Part shown: positions 20,116-30,483 of the stretch, one piece after another
Layout: every line of letters begins with the position of its first letter
Numbering within the stretch: position 1 is the first letter of the stretch
NCBI GenBank assembly: GCA_029964075.1
Contig: CM057129.1
Location: forward strand, 16,173,430-16,237,429
Origin: Patiria pectinifera
Taxonomy: Eukaryota > Echinodermata > Asteroidea > Valvatida > Asterinidae
Length of the DNA: 64,000 nt
Reading direction: 5' to 3'
Made by a program: the position numbers and the translations under genes
The notes under the pieces: model-generated
The model's database searches: none
What the model was told of the DNA's origin: nothing
Seen by the model: only the letters and a program-made list of their open reading frames with translations

Positions 20116-21645
20116 ATGGGTGCCTTGGGGTTACTGCCTACAATCGTTTGTCGATTGGTGCTTTTTATTACCGTGTTGGTTGGTCTTAACAGTGCGCAGA
20201 GAGTCGAACGCGTTGAGGGACCGGGTAACATGACTGTTGTCATTGGAGAGACAATTGCGCTGCGATGTACCTGGGAGGGATCTAACAGCCGTTACATTTT
20301 CCGAATTGGGGAAGTATTGTTCAGACATCGCAACAACAGCCTTCCGTGTTCTAGAGGGCGTTCAATGCCAACACCGCGACACACCTGCATCATGGAATTG
20401 CCACGCGATCGGTATCATACCACTGTTGAATTGGTGATCAGTGGCGTGACATTGGAAGATGCAGGTAGTTACTCCTGTGATGTAGACGAGGAAAGGCTCC
20501 CGTTAAGGGAAAGCCGAGGTGAGGGGCCCCTATCATCAGCCCAAGGATACCTCACTGTTATCGTTCCACCCAATGGAGAATCACCACATTGTCTGATAAA
20601 CGACCCCGTATCCGATCACAAGGTTGGCGCTGACATCCAGATCACGTGTAACTCCTCAGGTGGGGTTCCCCCAGCCCAGCTCTCTTGGTACCAAGGTCCA
20701 AACCTAGTGGCAGGGCCTTCTCAGGGAGTTCTGACATACACCCATCGTATAACAGACATTGACGACGGTCTGGAGTTGACCTGTCTGCTGAATAGTTCAG
20801 CTCTACGTGACACGCGAAACTGTTCCGTAATTGTGGATATTCCCTCGGAAGCCGAGATACAGCCGAGTTTCTTGTCCATTCAAAGCGGTGGCAACGTTTC
20901 TTTCAAGTGCATTGGTCGCTTCTTCCAAGAAGTCAGCCGGCAGTACACCTGGGATTTACCCAATGTGTCACAGAGCCTCGATTTTGACCATCAGATCCAA
21001 GGTGACATGATGTACCTGACCAACGTACGAACCACACGAGGCGCGGAGGAATTCCACCTGACGTGTTTCGTCTCCGATGGGACAGCAGGTGCAGGCGGGC
21101 GTGTGTGGGACACAGCTACACTTCAGATCGTCTCGGTGAAAACCACACCCGTGCCCACGTCGAAGTCAGCTCCGCCAAATCGTTCGAACACAAGCTCCTC
21201 ATCAGGTTCAAACACACTTATCATTGTAGTCTGCTCCTGCATCCCCGTGGTATTGATTGTGATCATAACATGCCTGACCCTGCTCCGGATGAAGACGAAG
21301 CATCGCCGCAAGGCAAATTTGCCAGTTACACCACGAGCAGGCGACGATCAGCGCGATCCAGGCGCGGACTACATGGGTCTGTCCAACACAGGCCGCATGG
21401 ATGAGCCTCAGAGATCAGCCTACCAAGGTCTGGTGCCGGAATATCTAGATCTTACTTGCCCGCCAGATGGGGATGGGACCAGGCCTGTCTCAGAGACGGT
21501 CTACGAAGTCACTGGGTTTCCCGAAGTCGTCACAGCAAGTAACCAATACGAGACGCCGGTAACAGTTGGTAGAGGGAAAGAGGACGAATTATACGTGAAC
21601 CATGATGTGGTGAAGGGAAAACGGCAGAGGGGACCTAGGAAATAA
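20116..21645 (+). CDS. Three-Ig-domain type I transmembrane receptor, copy 1 (intronless)
   Basis: Single open frame of 509 aa, with the start in a good context (ACACCATGG) shared by all copies. Residues 1-28 are a signal peptide ending LNSAQ. Ig1 (about 29-150, V-like) has Cys51 in RCTW and Cys121 in DAGSYSCD. Ig2 (about 151-242) has Cys178, WYQ and Cys223. Ig3 (about 243-341) has Cys265 and Cys317. A Ser/Thr/Pro stalk (342-366) precedes the TM segment (about 367-390) and a 119-aa tail. Tail tyrosines are Y419 (YMGL), Y436 (YQGL), Y443 (YLDL), Y463 (YEVT), Y478 (YETP) and Y493 (YVNH); YVNH fits the Grb2 SH2 consensus YxN. Several Asn-glycosylation sites lie in the ectodomain. Most Ig receptors have introns between domains; this has none. 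The ligand is unknown. A role in immune-type or cell recognition is inferred from architecture and copy variation. Confidence 0.9.
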   Translation: MGALGLLPTIVCRLVLFITVLVGLNSAQRVERVEGPGNMTVVIGETIALRCTWEGSNSRYIFRIGEVLFRHRNNSLPCSRGRSMPTPRHTCIMELPRDRYHTTVELVISGVTLEDAGSYSCDVDEERLPLRESRGEGPLSSAQGYLTVIVPPNGESPHCLINDPVSDHKVGADIQITCNSSGGVPPAQLSWYQGPNLVAGPSQGVLTYTHRITDIDDGLELTCLLNSSALRDTRNCSVIVDIPSEAEIQPSFLSIQSGGNVSFKCIGRFFQEVSRQYTWDLPNVSQSLDFDHQIQGDMMYLTNVRTTRGAEEFHLTCFVSDGTAGAGGRVWDTATLQIVSVKTTPVPTSKSAPPNRSNTSSSSGSNTLIIVVCSCIPVVLIVIITCLTLLRMKTKHRRKANLPVTPRAGDDQRDPGADYMGLSNTGRMDEPQRSAYQGLVPEYLDLTCPPDGDGTRPVSETVYEVTGFPEVVTASNQYETPVTVGRGKEDELYVNHDVVKGKRQRGPRK

Positions 21646-22054
21646 TGGGAAACACTAAAAGGGAAAGTATGTTATCCCCCCCTAAAAAACCCATACATTT
21701 TATCTGATCCATGGTCAACTTGAAATTAGTCCGTGGCACCCCTATATAGTTGGTCCTTGCCAATTGTGGAAGCGGACTAAAAAGCCATATTTTTCCCGAA
21801 CGCATACATGACGTTTTTTGTACTTAGGCAAAACAAACCATTGAGGCTGGGAGAAGCCCCACAAATAAGCAGACCATCATGTATCTATAAAAAGTCTTTT
21901 CAAATTAAAAAGAGAATAATAAGGGCCTACACTCTAAAAACCCAATGTCGAAATTGACCCGGATTAACCCCAGTAATATTTGATTTTTTTTTGTCCAGGG
22001 TAACAATGATACTTTCTGGTGTTTTGGAGTTAAGTGGTATATAATAATATGACT

Positions 22055-22545
22055 TTAAGGTTTTATTTCTCGGCATCGTTTCTCTTCATTTGGACTTGCA
22101 TCGATTGTAGTGAAAAAGGAAAAACCGTGGGTACCTGCATGTTTAATAATGTGAACTCCGGACATGATTTCAAATCTTCGCGGCCTTGTAATGCAGTTTC
22201 TGTGAATTAATCTCCCATGAGGGTAGCTGTTGAAAAGAACCCTGTAGAACATAACAATCAAGTGACATTTTAGAGATTGCGATCTTAAGTTTTAAAAAGA
22301 GACGATTATGCTGCTACGCGATACTTTCATTTTCTACGAGCATATTGAAATTTAATACATTACTCTTCCTTTTGTTTACGTAAAGAAAAAAGTCACTTGA
22401 TATTCTTTATTGATTATAATAATATTAGTGTGCTGTAATTGCTGTACAATTTGCTTATTATACTTTTATAAATAAAAAGAGGACTTTAAATGCAGAGATG
22501 CATTGGTTGCTTTGTAAATATTGATTTAACTTGGAGACATATCCT
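22055..22545 (+). repeat. 3' flank of receptor copy 1, duplicated after copy 2
   Basis: This matches 27930-28445 almost base for base (for example GGAAAAACCGTGGGTACCTG, TCAAATCTTCGCGGCCTTGT). It includes AATAAA at 22471-22476 (28354-28359 in the second copy), so it is likely 3' UTR plus flank carried along in the gene duplication. A much more diverged version follows copy 3 at about 35450-35900. Confidence 0.8.
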
Positions 22546-25231
22546 GTTTATATTAAAATTGTCGGTATGTTGGTAGCTGACGCAGATTTTTTCCTTGACA
22601 GACCATGGAATTAACTTCCCGCCAAAATATTTTGAGCAAATACCTCATTCATCTGAGCTTAAAAAATAGCAAACTGTTATACAACTGGACAACCTGCTTG
22701 GACTTACGCGTATAACAACATATTTCGTAAACAAACACATATCTGAGGGTGCTGCATCTGTGATGTCACTCATGACATCGTGATTTTCCCTGAACAAAAA
22801 TTGTGAACTAAAAACATCGCTCACTTTAACAGATTGTGCTAAACGTTTGCTCATCGACCGACTCGATCTCATGTAATAATTCCACAAAAGAGCAAAATGA
22901 TTTTCTGAGGAAAAACAATTTTTGTTTGTTCCAGCAACTGTATTTAAGCAGTTTTGACACTCACCGAAGCTCTTTCTGCCTACAAGATAGTCTGGTTCCC
23001 AGACCAAAAGATTCTGACTATTCCTGATGAATCTTAGGTCGGGTATCCTTCGGTAATTGTATTACAATTTACGTCACGTGACTAAAACGGAAGGAATTCC
23101 TCCTTTTTCCGAAAAGTTTTCCGAAGTTTGCCGAATCCATTTCGTCGACAATCGCATAGCGCCCGAATACTTCCGAGTATAATATTTATTTGTTTATTAC
23201 ATTTCTTTACCCAGGGTATGCCCAAACAGTTCAAAACTGGTTTCCATTGGGCCCTGCATACAATAAAAAATGACTACAAACATTTATACAAATACAGTAC
23301 AAATACAATACAATACAAAACAATACAATGGGATAAAAGTATTATTGGATTAATGCATAATAAATTGTTAAGCAAATATTATGAATACAATATATATTGT
23401 AAAACTATTATAACCACATGTACTTTGTGAAACAATATCGCTAACAGGCTTTACTATACGGTGCATTCAGTGAACACAAGGAATTTGTATCTGTCTTGTA
23501 ACATCAAGAAAATATATTGTTATAAATATATTCGCTGATTACGGGAGGGGCGAAAACCCCCTTTGGGAGAGAACACAGGGAAATTCCCATCCGGCTCATT
23601 ATTATGGCAACCAAGTTTGACTCCGTAGATCAGCACCTATTTATATTTGTATAATCAGAGAAGACAGCGAAATAATACATAAATATTTGCAGAAATATTA
23701 CTGACTGAACGCTTTACGTAATTCAGATTTAAATGAGGCTGGAGAAGTCGTGGTTCTCAAATGTACATGCAAATTAGTGATTTTACCAGTTACAGCAAAG
23801 CTTGAGGTATAACATTGGGTTTTTTTTTGCAAAAGGAATCTTCTGTGCCATATCAGTGGATTGTCTCGTTTCACGAATCTGAATAAGCGGTGTAAACATA
23901 TTTGTCATATACAAAGGAGTAATTTTGATTATACATTATTTTGTAAATAAGAATAGCCTTTTTATACTCATCTCTTTCAAATATACGTTTTATTAACTGC
24001 TAATTGCTTATTAAAAACTTTTAAAAATGAGTTGATAATAAAAATTCATTGCTTTCATTTAGAAAACTTGAAATTCAACGACGATTTTGTGCATCAAGTA
24101 TACTCGGATCATATACGAGGGGCGAACTTTTTGCTGCGTCATGTTTGATTTTGAATTTGACGACCGTTGCCGGGATTTTCCAAAACTCGGCGTGGTCTCC
24201 ATGGCTCCGCCTGCTAGCAGGGCTATTTGGGTCCCTAACTTTGAGGATTGCAGATCAACAGTAGTCAATGTTTTCTTGCAGAAATATAAAACTGTATATC
24301 ATAATTGTATGATATATGAAGCAAGTGATTTATTAAAAAAAATATCGGGACATTAAAAGCTATAAGTGATATATATCGGAACATTGAAAGCTTTAAGTGA
24401 TAAAGCGAATTCGGAAACGAAGCCGAGCTTTGAAAAAGGGCCGTCAATGTCGTCATGTTTATTTTGAGCAACGGAGGCTACCCGACCTACATTTTAGACG
24501 TCTGGACGTCGGGGGAAATTGTCGTGTCAGGGAACCAGACTACCTACAAGATAGCGTCACAATTTTGCCCAAAAGATAGCGTCACAGTTTTGCTCATGAA
24601 TATGAACATTCAAATTTCCTCATTAAAACGAACTAAGTTACAGACAACCTCGTCCCAGGGTGTCGAGCAGTACGTGCCCACCACTACCTGCTCTCTAGCT
24701 CTCACCCTGGTATTGGATCATTTTGCATGTGCAATATTTTTGAACACGTATGCAAATGAGGAATAGTCTGGTGCCTGCATGTGTTACATATTAGCGTTTG
24801 TTTTTGTATGCGTTGTCTGGGGTAAAAACAACATCAATTCGTCGCGCCGTGAGTTATGAAAACACGATGTTTTTGGAAGTTAAAATGTTACAATGTGGCC
24901 TGCCAATATGCAGTATCACATTTCATATTGAATATAAGCAAACTGGAAAGGAAAGGAGTATTTTTGAGAAGGTGTGGACGTTACACTTTTGATCGTGAAA
25001 ACACGTGATGCACGTTGTACATAACAACACCAACTACACGATATAAATCCATTACTAACAAATTGCGGTATCAAATCAGGATACAGGAAGAAAGTTTCCT
25101 ATCCAGGGCTTACTATCGGAAATGAGGTTGGAAATACTGTTAGCACTGGGGACGAGGTTAGGTTACAGATTACATGTACATGTTTAAGAGAGATGTAGGC
25201 CTGTTCGGACGCGGGTCTTGTGTTAAAAAGG

Positions 25232-25239
25232 TTTATATT
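25232..25239 (+). promoter_or_regulatory. TATA-like box upstream of Ig receptor 2
   Basis: TTTATATT lies 251 bases before the ATG and is followed by GGGAAGTGATGTCGCGGAAA, as in copies 1 and 3. Confidence 0.45.
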
Positions 25240-25482
25240 GGGAAGTGATGTCGCGGAAATATGAGCATGATATAAATTTAGTTTCATTTCAACCGTCATT
25301 TTCGTTTGTTAATTGTGTTGTGCCATAATGCGCACGGTGTTCACGAGCTTCCACACATCTCAGTTATGACCACGTACAGTGAAGTCGACGTATCCGGATC
25401 AGAACTACATTGTATTTCGTGCCGGCGTATTAGCTACTGAACAACAAGCTCCTGAGGAAATTCAATCCAGTAAACCAACACC

Positions 25483-27006
25483 ATGGGTGCGTTAGGTTTA
25501 CCGCCTACAATCGTGTGTCGATTGGTGCTTTTTATCACCGTCATGGTTGGTCTTAGCAGTGCGCAGAATGTCGAACTCGCTGAGGGACCAGGCAACATGA
25601 CTGTTGTCATTGGAGAAACAACGGTGCTTCGATGTACGTGGAGGAGAGGTTATTGGTATTACCTCTTCCGGCGAAGGCCGACTTTGCTGTTCAGACGTCA
25701 GAATTACGCGTTTGAGTGTAATGGGAGGCGTTCAATGGCAACAGCGCGACACACCTGCATGGAGTCGCCACGCGATTCGCGGGATTATACCACTGTTGGA
25801 TTGATGATCAGTGGCGTGACATTGGAGGATGCAGGTAGTTACTCATGTGATTTAGACGAGGATAGGTTCCCGTTTGCTGAGGGGCCGCTATCAGCCCAAG
25901 GATTCCTCACTGTTATCGTTCCCCCCAATGGGGAATCACCTCATTGCCTAATGAATGACCCCGTAACCGATCACAAGGTTGGCGCTGACATCCAGATCAC
26001 GTGTAACTCCTCAGGTGGGGTTCCCCCAGCCCAGCTCTCTTGGTACCAAGGTCCAAACCTAGTGGCAGGGCCTTCTCAGGGAGTTCTGACATACACTCAT
26101 CGTATTACAGACAGTGACGACGGTCTGGAGTTGACCTGTCTGCTGAATAGTTCCGCTCTACGTGACACGCGAAACTGTACCGTTATTGTGGATATTCCCT
26201 CGGAAGCCGAGATACAGCCGAGTTTCTTGTCAATTCAAAGCGGTGGCAACGTTTCTTTCAAGTGCATTGGTCGCTTCTTCCAAGAAGTCAGCCGGCAGTA
26301 CACCTGGGATTTACCCAATGTGTCACAGAGCCTCGATTTTGACCATCAGATCCAAGGTAACATGATGTACCTGACCAACGTACGAACCACACGAGGCGCG
26401 GAGGAATTCCACGTGACGTGTTTCGTCTCCGATGGGACAGCAGGTGCAGGCGGGCGTGTGTGGGACACAGCTACACTTCAGATCGTCTCGGTGAAAACCA
26501 CACCCGTGCCCGCCTCGAGGTCAGCTCCGCCTAATCGTTCGAACACAAGCTCCTCATCAGGTTCAAACACACTTATCATTGTAGTCTGCTCCTGCATCCC
26601 CGTGGTATTGATTGTGATCATAACATGCCTGATCCTGCTCCGGATGAAGACGAAGCATCGCCGCAAGGCAAATTTGCCAGTTACACCACGAGCAGGCGAC
26701 GATCAGCGCGATCCAGGCGCGGACTACATGGGTCTGTCCAACACAGGCCGCGCAGACGAGCCTCAGAGATATAGATCGCCTGGCCTGGTGCCGGAATACC
26801 TGGATCTTACTTGCTCACCAGATCCTGATGGGACCAGGCCTGTCTCAGAGGTGGTCTATGAAGACGCTGGATTTCCCGAAGACGTCACAGCAAGCAGTAA
26901 CCAATACGAGACGCCGGTAACAGTTGGCACTAAAGGGACAGAGGACGAGTTATACGTGAACCATGATGTGGTGAAGGGAAAACGGCAGAGGGGACCGCGG
27001 AAATAA
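25483..27006 (+). CDS. Three-Ig-domain type I transmembrane receptor, copy 2 (intronless)
   Basis: Single open frame of 507 aa with the same plan as copy 1: signal peptide ending LSSAQ, V-like Ig1, two further Ig domains, stalk, TM and tyrosine tail (YMGL, YLDL, YEDA, YETP, YVNH; the YQGL of copy 1 is changed to RSPGL). From the start of Ig2 to the middle of the tail it differs from copy 1 at only a handful of residues. Ig1 is strongly different: after RCTW it reads RRGYWYYLFRRRP against EGSNSRYIFRIGE in copy 1. After the second Ig1 cysteine it reads DLDEDRFPFAEGPLS, shorter than the DVDEERLPLRESRGEGPLSS of copy 1. The gene therefore looks intact, with a different recognition face and the same signalling part. 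Confidence 0.9.
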   Translation: MGALGLPPTIVCRLVLFITVMVGLSSAQNVELAEGPGNMTVVIGETTVLRCTWRRGYWYYLFRRRPTLLFRRQNYAFECNGRRSMATARHTCMESPRDSRDYTTVGLMISGVTLEDAGSYSCDLDEDRFPFAEGPLSAQGFLTVIVPPNGESPHCLMNDPVTDHKVGADIQITCNSSGGVPPAQLSWYQGPNLVAGPSQGVLTYTHRITDSDDGLELTCLLNSSALRDTRNCTVIVDIPSEAEIQPSFLSIQSGGNVSFKCIGRFFQEVSRQYTWDLPNVSQSLDFDHQIQGNMMYLTNVRTTRGAEEFHVTCFVSDGTAGAGGRVWDTATLQIVSVKTTPVPASRSAPPNRSNTSSSSGSNTLIIVVCSCIPVVLIVIITCLILLRMKTKHRRKANLPVTPRAGDDQRDPGADYMGLSNTGRADEPQRYRSPGLVPEYLDLTCSPDPDGTRPVSEVVYEDAGFPEDVTASSNQYETPVTVGTKGTEDELYVNHDVVKGKRQRGPRK

Positions 27007-28962
27007 GGGGAAATATTAAAAGGGAAAGTATATACCCCCCCCCAAAAAAATAACCCTAAAATGTTTATCGGATCCCTGGTCACTTGAAATTAGTCTGTGG
27101 CACCCCCTATATAGTTGGTCCTTGTTGAAGCGGACTTATAACGCCATATTTTTCACAAACGCATAAACGTTTTTGTATACAGGCGAAACAAACCATTGAG
27201 GCTGACGAGGAGCCCCACAAATAAGCAGACCATCATGTCGTATCTATAAAAAGTCTTTTTCAAATTAATCAGAGTACATTTGTTGTAAAAACGGATCTGT
27301 TTATTCTTAGGACAAAACAAATTAGCATCTGTTGCCACAAAGCAAGATTTGTAGCGCTCCAGTCAGACGACACATGGTGGGTTGGAGGGTTGCATACTCT
27401 CTTAAGTGCTGCGGGCAAATGTTGTCATTCGCCGGCGCAGGCTGCCGGGCCATGCGCTAACTTAGGCCGCCGGGCCATGCGCTAACTTAGGCCGGTGACC
27501 GGCCAGGCCAGCCGGCAGCAATTTCCGGTGTTTATTTCTCAATTCTCATCATCAATTTCCATATTTGTTTGTAAGAGTATCGACTGTAAATGATTTGATA
27601 TAAATGTTGTGGCCCTTTATAGTTTTCGTAGTGTAAATGGAACTGGTTCAGCGCATTTTGGCTAAAATTTGGAGGCATTACAAAATTGAAACCGCTGCGG
27701 TGGGTGCGGCTTATATGCCGGTGGGGCTTATACGCCGACTCCAAATCTTAATTTGCAGATTTTTGCGTGCTGCGGCTTATACGCCGCGCGGCTTATATTC
27801 CGAAAATTACGGCATAACATGCACTCCAAAAAGCACAATGTCGGAATTGACCTGGATTAAACCCCAGTAATATTTCAGTGTAAAAAATGACACTTTCTGG
27901 TGTTTCGGAGTTTAGTAGTAGGCCTATATACCAATATGACTTTATGTTTTTTTTTCTCGGCAACGTTTCTCTTCATTTGGACTTGCATGATTGTAGTGAA
28001 AAAGGAAAAACCGTGGGTACCTGCATGTTTAATAATGTGAACTCCGGACATGATTTCAAATCTTCGCGGCCTTGTAATACAGTTTCTGTGAATTAATCTC
28101 CCATTAGGGTAGCTGTTGAAAAGAATCCTGTAAAACATAACAATTAAGTGACATTTTAGAGATTGCGATCTTAAGTTTTAAAAAGAGACGATTATGCTGC
28201 TACGTGATACTTTCATTTTCTAAGAGCATATTGAAATTTAACATTACTCTTCCTTTTGTTTACGTAAAGGAAAAAAGAGTCACTTGATATTCTTTATTGA
28301 TTGTAAATAGTGTGCTGTAAGTACTGTAAGAATTGCTTTATACTTTTATTAACAATAAAAAGAGGACTTTAAATGCAGATATGCATTGGTTGCTTTGTAA
28401 GTATTGATTTAACTTCGAGTCATATCCTGTTTGTGTATATTAGAATTGTCGGTATGTTGGTAGCTGACGCAGATGTTTTCCTCGACAGACCATGGAATTA
28501 ACTTCGCGCCAAAATATTTTGAGCAAATACCTCATACATCTGAGCTTAAAACATAGAAAACTGTTACACAACTGGACACCCTGCTTACAGGCCTGCAAAT
28601 CGACTCCCATGCAATGATAACGACGCGTACTTACAAAAAAATATTTAAAATACAACTCTCCATAACAAGGTATATACGTGTTTGATACACCCATCAAATT
28701 AAAGCTTATTTCATCATCTGTTATTATAATTCTGTTCCTTTTTTTTGGGGGGGGGGGCTTGCTTACTGATGACTTTTGGGAGAACATTCCATCTGAAGAT
28801 GATCCCCCCTAAAAGCAGTCCTGAAGCCCATCGCCATTTTGAAAATGAACGCCTTCACGCGCCATTGCAAAATAGAGACATTTTAGGAAATAATTTCAAC
28901 ACTTCACAGAAATACGAGCTCGCAGTCCTCTTCACGGCTTCCATCCTTGTTTTGTGTGATAT

Positions 28963-29330
28963 CATAGATATAGAATAAAAAGACTAGATCGGCAGCGCGT
29001 CCACACGCGCGGACTTTCATGGAGGGTCACGTGCTGGAGGAAAGATACAACTAATGCGCGAAAACGTGACGAACGCAACGCCGTTTACGCGCACAGTGCA
29101 CCATTATCGCTAACGCGTGGGCGCATTGCGTAAATACTCGGTGCGCATTTCGGGCTTCGCGCGCGCGCGCGTTGGTCACGTGCTGGAAAGATACATTTAG
29201 CTCATTTACTTTATTACGTTTATTAGTTGCGCGCGCCACGGGGAACACAAAAAATGGCGGAGATTTATCGCACAGTGAATGGGCGCGTGTGGACGCGCTG
29301 CCGATCTAGTCTTTTTATTCTATATCTATG
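28963..29330. mobile_element. 368-bp hAT-type MITE with perfect 8-bp target duplication
   Basis: The terminal inverted repeat of about 45 bp starts CATAGATATAGAATAAAAAG, continues GACTAGATCGGCAGCGCGTC, and is mirrored at the right end. The direct repeat TGTGATAT flanks it exactly (28955-28962 and 29331-29338). The interior is CpG-rich with a GCGC run. It has no coding capacity. Confidence 0.85.
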
Positions 29331-29777
29331 TGTGATATATCCGAGCACGCGCAAATTTTATGCGACCCCACGCGCCAGCCAATCGGAGTCGACTTTAGAA
29401 ATTGTGACGTCATTTCAGTCAGAAATGTGGACTAATTAAGGTGATGATTGGTCAATTTGGAAGCCATGTTTTTATAATACGACAACGGGTTAATTGCTAA
29501 AGACCGAGGTCAAGACGCAGTCTTGGTTTGCGTATTTAATCGCCGAATCTGCTCGCATATCATAGACCCTTGGTGTAATATTCCATAGACTAAAGGGGGA
29601 GGGGGGGGGGGTTGTATTGTTGGTTTTTTTTGATAATGTTAATATCGATTGTCGAAAAGAAATACAGCTGTGATATAGCCTTTGCTGTTGAAAGACGAAA
29701 GGACGGACATAGCAAACGAAAAGTTTATATCGGAGGAAGCGGATTTGAAACCATCACCGACAGAGAGAAAGCCTCAC

Positions 29778-30017
29778 CGACATCTGCAGATGACGTCATA
29801 CTTCTGGTAGTAGTGATGCTAATGCTGATGTAACTCCAACCATCCGATGTGTTCAAGTTTGGGAACAGCACAGCGTCTGCCGCAAGATTTCCTAAAGCAC
29901 ATTCGGCAGAGGCGCAAGCTGCAAAATCTAGGTCGACAATCGTCTGCCCGACGACCTGATTGGCTACTTCGGTCACGTGGTCTCTCCAGGGCTCCATCTC
30001 TTTCAAACTGTTCTCGT
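29778..30017 (-). pseudogene. Duplicate of ecto-5'-nucleotidase-like exon 5 (orphan)
   Basis: It matches exon 5 of the nucleotidase gene (42122-42361) over its full length and stays open (for example EMEPWRDHVTEVANQVVGQ). The exon cannot be used as in the parent: the AG of the 3' splice site has become CA, and there are no flanking coding exons except the damaged exon 4 copy at 30343-30483. The donor GT at 29777-29776 remains. Several missense differences (for example TTTGSMAWS to TTTRSMTSS) suggest loss of constraint. Confidence 0.85.
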
Positions 30018-30342
30018 TGTTGAGTATGCGACAAAAAAAAGAAACTAATGCAACAAGGGTAACAAACTGGCACACTTCTGAAAAACCAGATTGTCAGACT
30101 TTTAGTTTTAAATCGTATAATTAAAAAATCCTCAGAGATTTTTCTAGAGAGGTTTCTATTGAAAGGATCACCGCAATCAAATTAATAATGTGTTAAAACT
30201 GCTGCCACCTAAAAAGTCTGACACTATGAAATAACAGCTTGAAAACGGTCATCGAGAAAAATTGCTACAAGAGAGTATTGAACATGCACTGCAAAATTCA
30301 AAAGTAAAACAAAAACCATACAAAACTTCATGTTGCTATAAC

Positions 30343-30483
30343 CTGCCTCCACACTGTCATGCAACAGGATTTACCACAGTACTGCCATGCTTGGACCACC
30401 AGCACGGTTGCCGTTGGGTCGTGGGCTGGGTGAACCACTGTGGGGGTAGCCACCTCTAGGTGTCTCAGTAGAGGGCTTCTCAC
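30343..30483 (-). pseudogene. Duplicate of ecto-5'-nucleotidase-like exon 4, internally deleted
   Basis: It matches exon 4 (42738-42941) at both ends but lacks about 64 internal bases and has one extra G (a GGGGG run against GGGG), so the frame is lost soon after GEKPSTETPRG. With 29778-30017 it forms a processed-looking order, but it retains intron sequence, so it is a genomic segment copy and not a retrocopy. Confidence 0.85.

Larger units (their letters stand above)
21646..25482. other. Spacer between receptor copies 1 and 2
   Basis: It holds the 3' flank repeat (22055-22545), then a block at 22560-23000 resembling the upstream region of copies 1 and 3. After that comes unrelated AT-rich sequence with a dispersed repeat near 23185-23260. 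A second partial upstream block at 24540-24640 and the promoter flank of copy 2 (25100-25480) complete it. No additional gene is supported. Confidence 0.55.

Noticed and set aside
21418-21450. ITAM in the receptor tail
   Set aside because: YQGL and YLDL are only three residues apart, where an ITAM needs six to twelve; YMGL and YQGL are thirteen apart. I describe them only as YxxL motifs.
29725-30483. Second functional nucleotidase gene
   Set aside because: Only two exons are present, one without an acceptor and one with a deletion and frame loss; no signal peptide or catalytic exons are nearby.
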